7,652 nucleotides of DNA from Chloroflexota bacterium (GTDB taxonomy: Bacteria; Chloroflexota; Dehalococcoidia; UBA2247; RBG-13-53-26), in the NCBI GenBank assembly GCA_017885485.1, contig JAFNFZ010000306.1, positions 1 through 7,652 of the forward strand, in the 5' to 3' direction. The notes below the pieces were generated by a model, which saw only the letters and a list, made by a program, of their open reading frames with translations, ran no database searches and was not told where the DNA came from. Positions 6,563-7,652 of the stretch are shown piece by piece (the first letter of the stretch is position 1; each line of letters begins with the position of its first letter). The position numbers and the translations under genes are program-made.

Positions 6563-6781
6563 ATGAAGGATAAGGTTCAAGTGGCACTGGACAAGATAAG
6601 ACCTCATTTGCAGGCGGATGGCGGGGATGTGGAACTGGTGGAGGTGAAGGCTGGTGTGGTCAAATTGAGACTGAAGGGTGCCTGCGGTGGGTGCCCCATG
6701 GCGGCCATGACCCTCAAGAATGGGATTGAGCGGGCTCTCAGGGAGGAGATTCCCGAGGTCAAGGAAGTGGTTGCTGTCTAG
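6563..6781 (+). CDS. NifU C-terminal-domain (Nfu-type) iron-sulfur carrier protein
   Basis: 72-residue single-domain protein matching the NifU C-terminal domain. The N-terminal segment has [20 protein letters not shown], followed by [17 protein letters not shown] with the CxxC pair C41/C44, and a helix ending in [11 protein letters not shown]. Family knowledge: two such domains share a [4Fe-4S] cluster through their CxxC motifs and pass it to apo-proteins. The length equals the bare domain; no IscU-like scaffold domain is attached. It is the first gene after the 6449-6477 promoter and is followed 69 bases later by a paralogue and then an FmdB-like gene. It likely supplies clusters to redox enzymes; the clients are unknown. 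Confidence 0.9.
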   Translation: MKDKVQVALDKIRPHLQADGGDVELVEVKAGVVKLRLKGACGGCPMAAMTLKNGIERALREEIPEVKEVVAV

Positions 6782-6790
6782 TTGATGGGA

Positions 6791-6822
6791 ACAGCGTGGT
6801 TCTACGAGAACCTGTTTCTCTT
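6791..6822 (+). terminator. Hairpin with T-rich tail between the two nifU-like genes, possible attenuator
   Basis: GGTTCT (6798-6803) and AGAACC (6807-6812) enclose ACG, followed by TGTTTCTCTT. An outer AACAG/CTGTT pairing can extend the stem across a four-base bulge. The T tract is interrupted, so this would be at most a partial terminator or a processing site that lowers expression of the downstream genes. Confidence 0.35.
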
Positions 6823-6850
6823 GCCAAAGGGAATCCCAGAGGTAGAATGA

Positions 6851-7075
6851 GTGAGCATCGAAAGCAGAGTAGAAAAGATCATAGACAAGGTGAGGCCGGC
6901 TTTTGGAGTGAACATTGTCGAACTGGTAACGGTACGGGATGGAGTGGTGGAAGTGCGAGTAATTCCCTCGGCTTGCGCGGCCGGCGTTTCCAGAGAGACT
7001 GTGCTGTTGTTGCTTGAAGAACAGATCAAGGACGAGATGCCTGAAATCAAAGAGGTAGTCGCAGTGGAGGCCTGA
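6851..7075 (+). CDS. NifU C-terminal-domain-like paralogue lacking the second Cys of CxxC
   Basis: 74-residue protein clearly related to the upstream NifU domain protein: IIDKVRP, VELVTVRDGVVEVRV and EMPEIKEVVAV align with its partner. The cluster-binding site is altered. Where the neighbour has ACGGCPMA this has ACAAGVSRE: C42 remains, the second Cys is Gly45, and the QADGGD segment is shortened to FGVN. It therefore probably cannot bind a [4Fe-4S] cluster in the usual symmetric way. It may form a mixed dimer with the upstream protein, act as a structural partner, or be drifting. The start is GTG, chosen because AGAGG (6838-6842) lies eight bases upstream and the family N-terminus begins there; the ATG at 6847 is in a different frame. 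It lies 39 bases before the zinc ribbon gene, probably in one operon. Confidence 0.8.
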   Translation: MSIESRVEKIIDKVRPAFGVNIVELVTVRDGVVEVRVIPSACAAGVSRETVLLLLEEQIKDEMPEIKEVVAVEA

Positions 7076-7114
7076 GGGGGAACGGCTTGATGATTGATGT
7101 TCGGAGAAAGAGAC

Positions 7115-7345
7115 ATGCCTGTCTATGAATACTGTTGCCCTGATTGTAGTGCCAAGTTTGAGCTGCTTCGCCCCCTGTCACAATCGAGTGATGGTGCCAC
7201 GTGTCCACGCTGCAATAGCATAGCCCGGCGGGCAATGTCTCGATTCGCCTCGTACTCCAAGGGTGACAACGGTATGTCCACGCCTGTTGGTGGCTCCTCT
7301 TGCGGTGGCTGTTCGGCTGCCAGTTGCAGTAGCTGTGGTGGATAG
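7115..7345 (+). CDS. FmdB-type zinc ribbon protein with Cys-rich tail
   Basis: 76-residue small protein of the FmdB putative regulatory family. It begins MPVYEYCCPDCSAKFELL, the family hallmark, and has a zinc ribbon made by C8-x2-C11 and C30-x2-C33. A Ser/Gly linker leads to a tail with C63-x2-C66 and C71-x2-C74, which could hold a second metal. The family was named from a gene near formamide/formylmethanofuran-type enzymes; its molecular role is not settled, so regulation or metal handling is only a suggestion. ATG 7115 is preferred over the in-frame ATG at 7097 because GGAG (7103-7106) is eight bases upstream and the conserved MPxYEY opening is at this position. It is the last gene of the nifU-like operon, ending before a strong terminator. 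Confidence 0.88.
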   Translation: MPVYEYCCPDCSAKFELLRPLSQSSDGATCPRCNSIARRAMSRFASYSKGDNGMSTPVGGSSCGGCSAASCSSCGG

Positions 7346-7435
7346 ATTGTGTTGCAGCCCTGGGATCGAAGACAGGTTGGTGGTGGTGACGGAGATTGTT
7401 CACAGGGTTGATGCAGACCGATAGCCCGATAAGCG

Positions 7436-7463
7436 GGGGCAGTTCTCAGAACTGCCCCTTTTT
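7436..7463 (+). terminator. Strong intrinsic terminator after the fmdB-like gene
   Basis: GGGGCAGTTCT (7436-7446) and AGAACTGCCCC (7448-7458) are perfectly complementary and are followed by five T residues and then further T-rich sequence. This is a textbook rho-independent terminator, 90 bases after the FmdB stop, and it ends the operon. Confidence 0.9.
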
Positions 7464-7522
7464 CAGTTTTCCTGGGCCTCGCCTGTAGATTGGGGGCGCA
7501 GGCCTGGGCAGTCGATGGATTT

Positions 7523-7527
7523 GGAGG
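7523..7527 (+). promoter_or_regulatory. Shine-Dalgarno favouring the TTG start of the maturation protease
   Basis: GGAGG lies eight bases before TTG 7536. The in-frame ATG at 7515 has no comparable site upstream, so the TTG is preferred. Confidence 0.55.
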
Positions 7528-7535
7528 CCGCAATC

Positions 7536-7652
7536 TTGAGAACACTGGTACTGGGTCTGGGAAACCCGATATGTGGGGATGATGGGGTGGGGATAAGCGT
7601 GGCGGAAGCACTGAAGGATGAAGTACGTGGTCTTGAAGCCGAGGTGGTTGAA
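7536..7652 (+). CDS. Hydrogenase maturation protease, partial (cut by window end)
   Basis: The first 39 codons of a HycI/HyaD/HybD-type peptidase (family M52). These cytoplasmic enzymes cleave the C-terminal extension of a NiFe hydrogenase large subunit after nickel insertion. The diagnostic N-terminal motif is visible: TLVLGLGNPICGDDGVGISVAE. The second Asp of GDDG corresponds to the acidic nickel ligand (Glu16 in E. coli HybD). The start is TTG at 7536, giving M-RTLVLGLGNP as is typical for the family, with GGAGG eight bases upstream; ATG at 7515 would add seven residues and lacks a good ribosome site. It follows the 7436-7463 terminator, so it probably starts a new unit, though I see no clear promoter in the 50-base gap. 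The rest of the gene, including the later His ligand, is outside the window. Confidence 0.85.
   Translation, partial: MRTLVLGLGNPICGDDGVGISVAEALKDEVRGLEAEVVE

Noticed and set aside
7123..7611. 162-codon open frame on the minus strand
   Set aside because: It runs antisense through the FmdB-like gene, the strong terminator and the start of the maturation protease; Pro/Arg/Ser-rich low-information translation.
1..7652. tRNA, rRNA, CRISPR array, insertion sequence or prophage genes
   Set aside because: No cloverleaf-like sequence, no repeat-spacer pattern, no transposase or integrase motifs, and no long terminal repeats were found by reading both strands.

Overview
The window is bacterial DNA, roughly balanced to slightly GC-rich, with densely packed protein genes. 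It has no tRNA, rRNA, CRISPR array or insertion sequence. The gene set suggests an anaerobic bacterium with molybdenum and hydrogenase enzymes: ADP-forming acyl-CoA synthetase-type protein, molybdenum cofactor guanylyltransferase, two NifU C-terminal-domain proteins, an FmdB-type zinc ribbon and a hydrogenase maturation protease. The FmdB protein with its Cys-rich tail and the MobA style recall uncultured Chloroflexota (Dehalococcoidia-like) genomes. That placement is from memory and is tentative; an anaerobic deltaproteobacterial lineage is the main alternative.

Left part, minus strand (30-3639): a two-component operon. A membrane histidine kinase (CHASE4-like sensor, HAMP, PAS, HisKA_2, HATPase) is followed, one base after its stop codon, by a REC-PAS-HD-GYP response regulator. 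The likely pathway is an external signal, then kinase autophosphorylation at a His, transfer to Asp55 of the regulator, and altered hydrolysis of cyclic di-GMP. A 48-residue hydrophobic ORF may precede the kinase with an ATGA overlap. The 495-base gap 3640-4134 holds no confident gene but has short repeats.

Middle, minus strand (4135-5562): a stand-alone alpha-type subunit of an NDP-forming acyl-CoA synthetase with its catalytic His present and no ATP-grasp partner in the window.

A 172-base divergent control region (5563-5734) separates it from the plus-strand genes. It has candidate promoters for both directions whose -10 elements overlap, plus several dyads.

Right part, plus strand (5735-7652): mobA; then, behind a good sigma-70-like promoter, nifU-like 1, nifU-like 2 (one Cys of the CxxC pair lost) and an fmdB-like zinc ribbon gene, closed by a strong intrinsic terminator; then the start of a hydrogenase maturation protease gene cut by the window edge. 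Together these look like support functions for Mo and Fe-S/Ni enzymes whose structural genes lie outside the window.

Nothing here is clearly a new system. The points most worth following are the Cys-depleted NifU paralogue, the overlapping divergent promoters, the dyad inside the nifU promoter spacer, the multi-stem region after mobA and the small ORF before the kinase.
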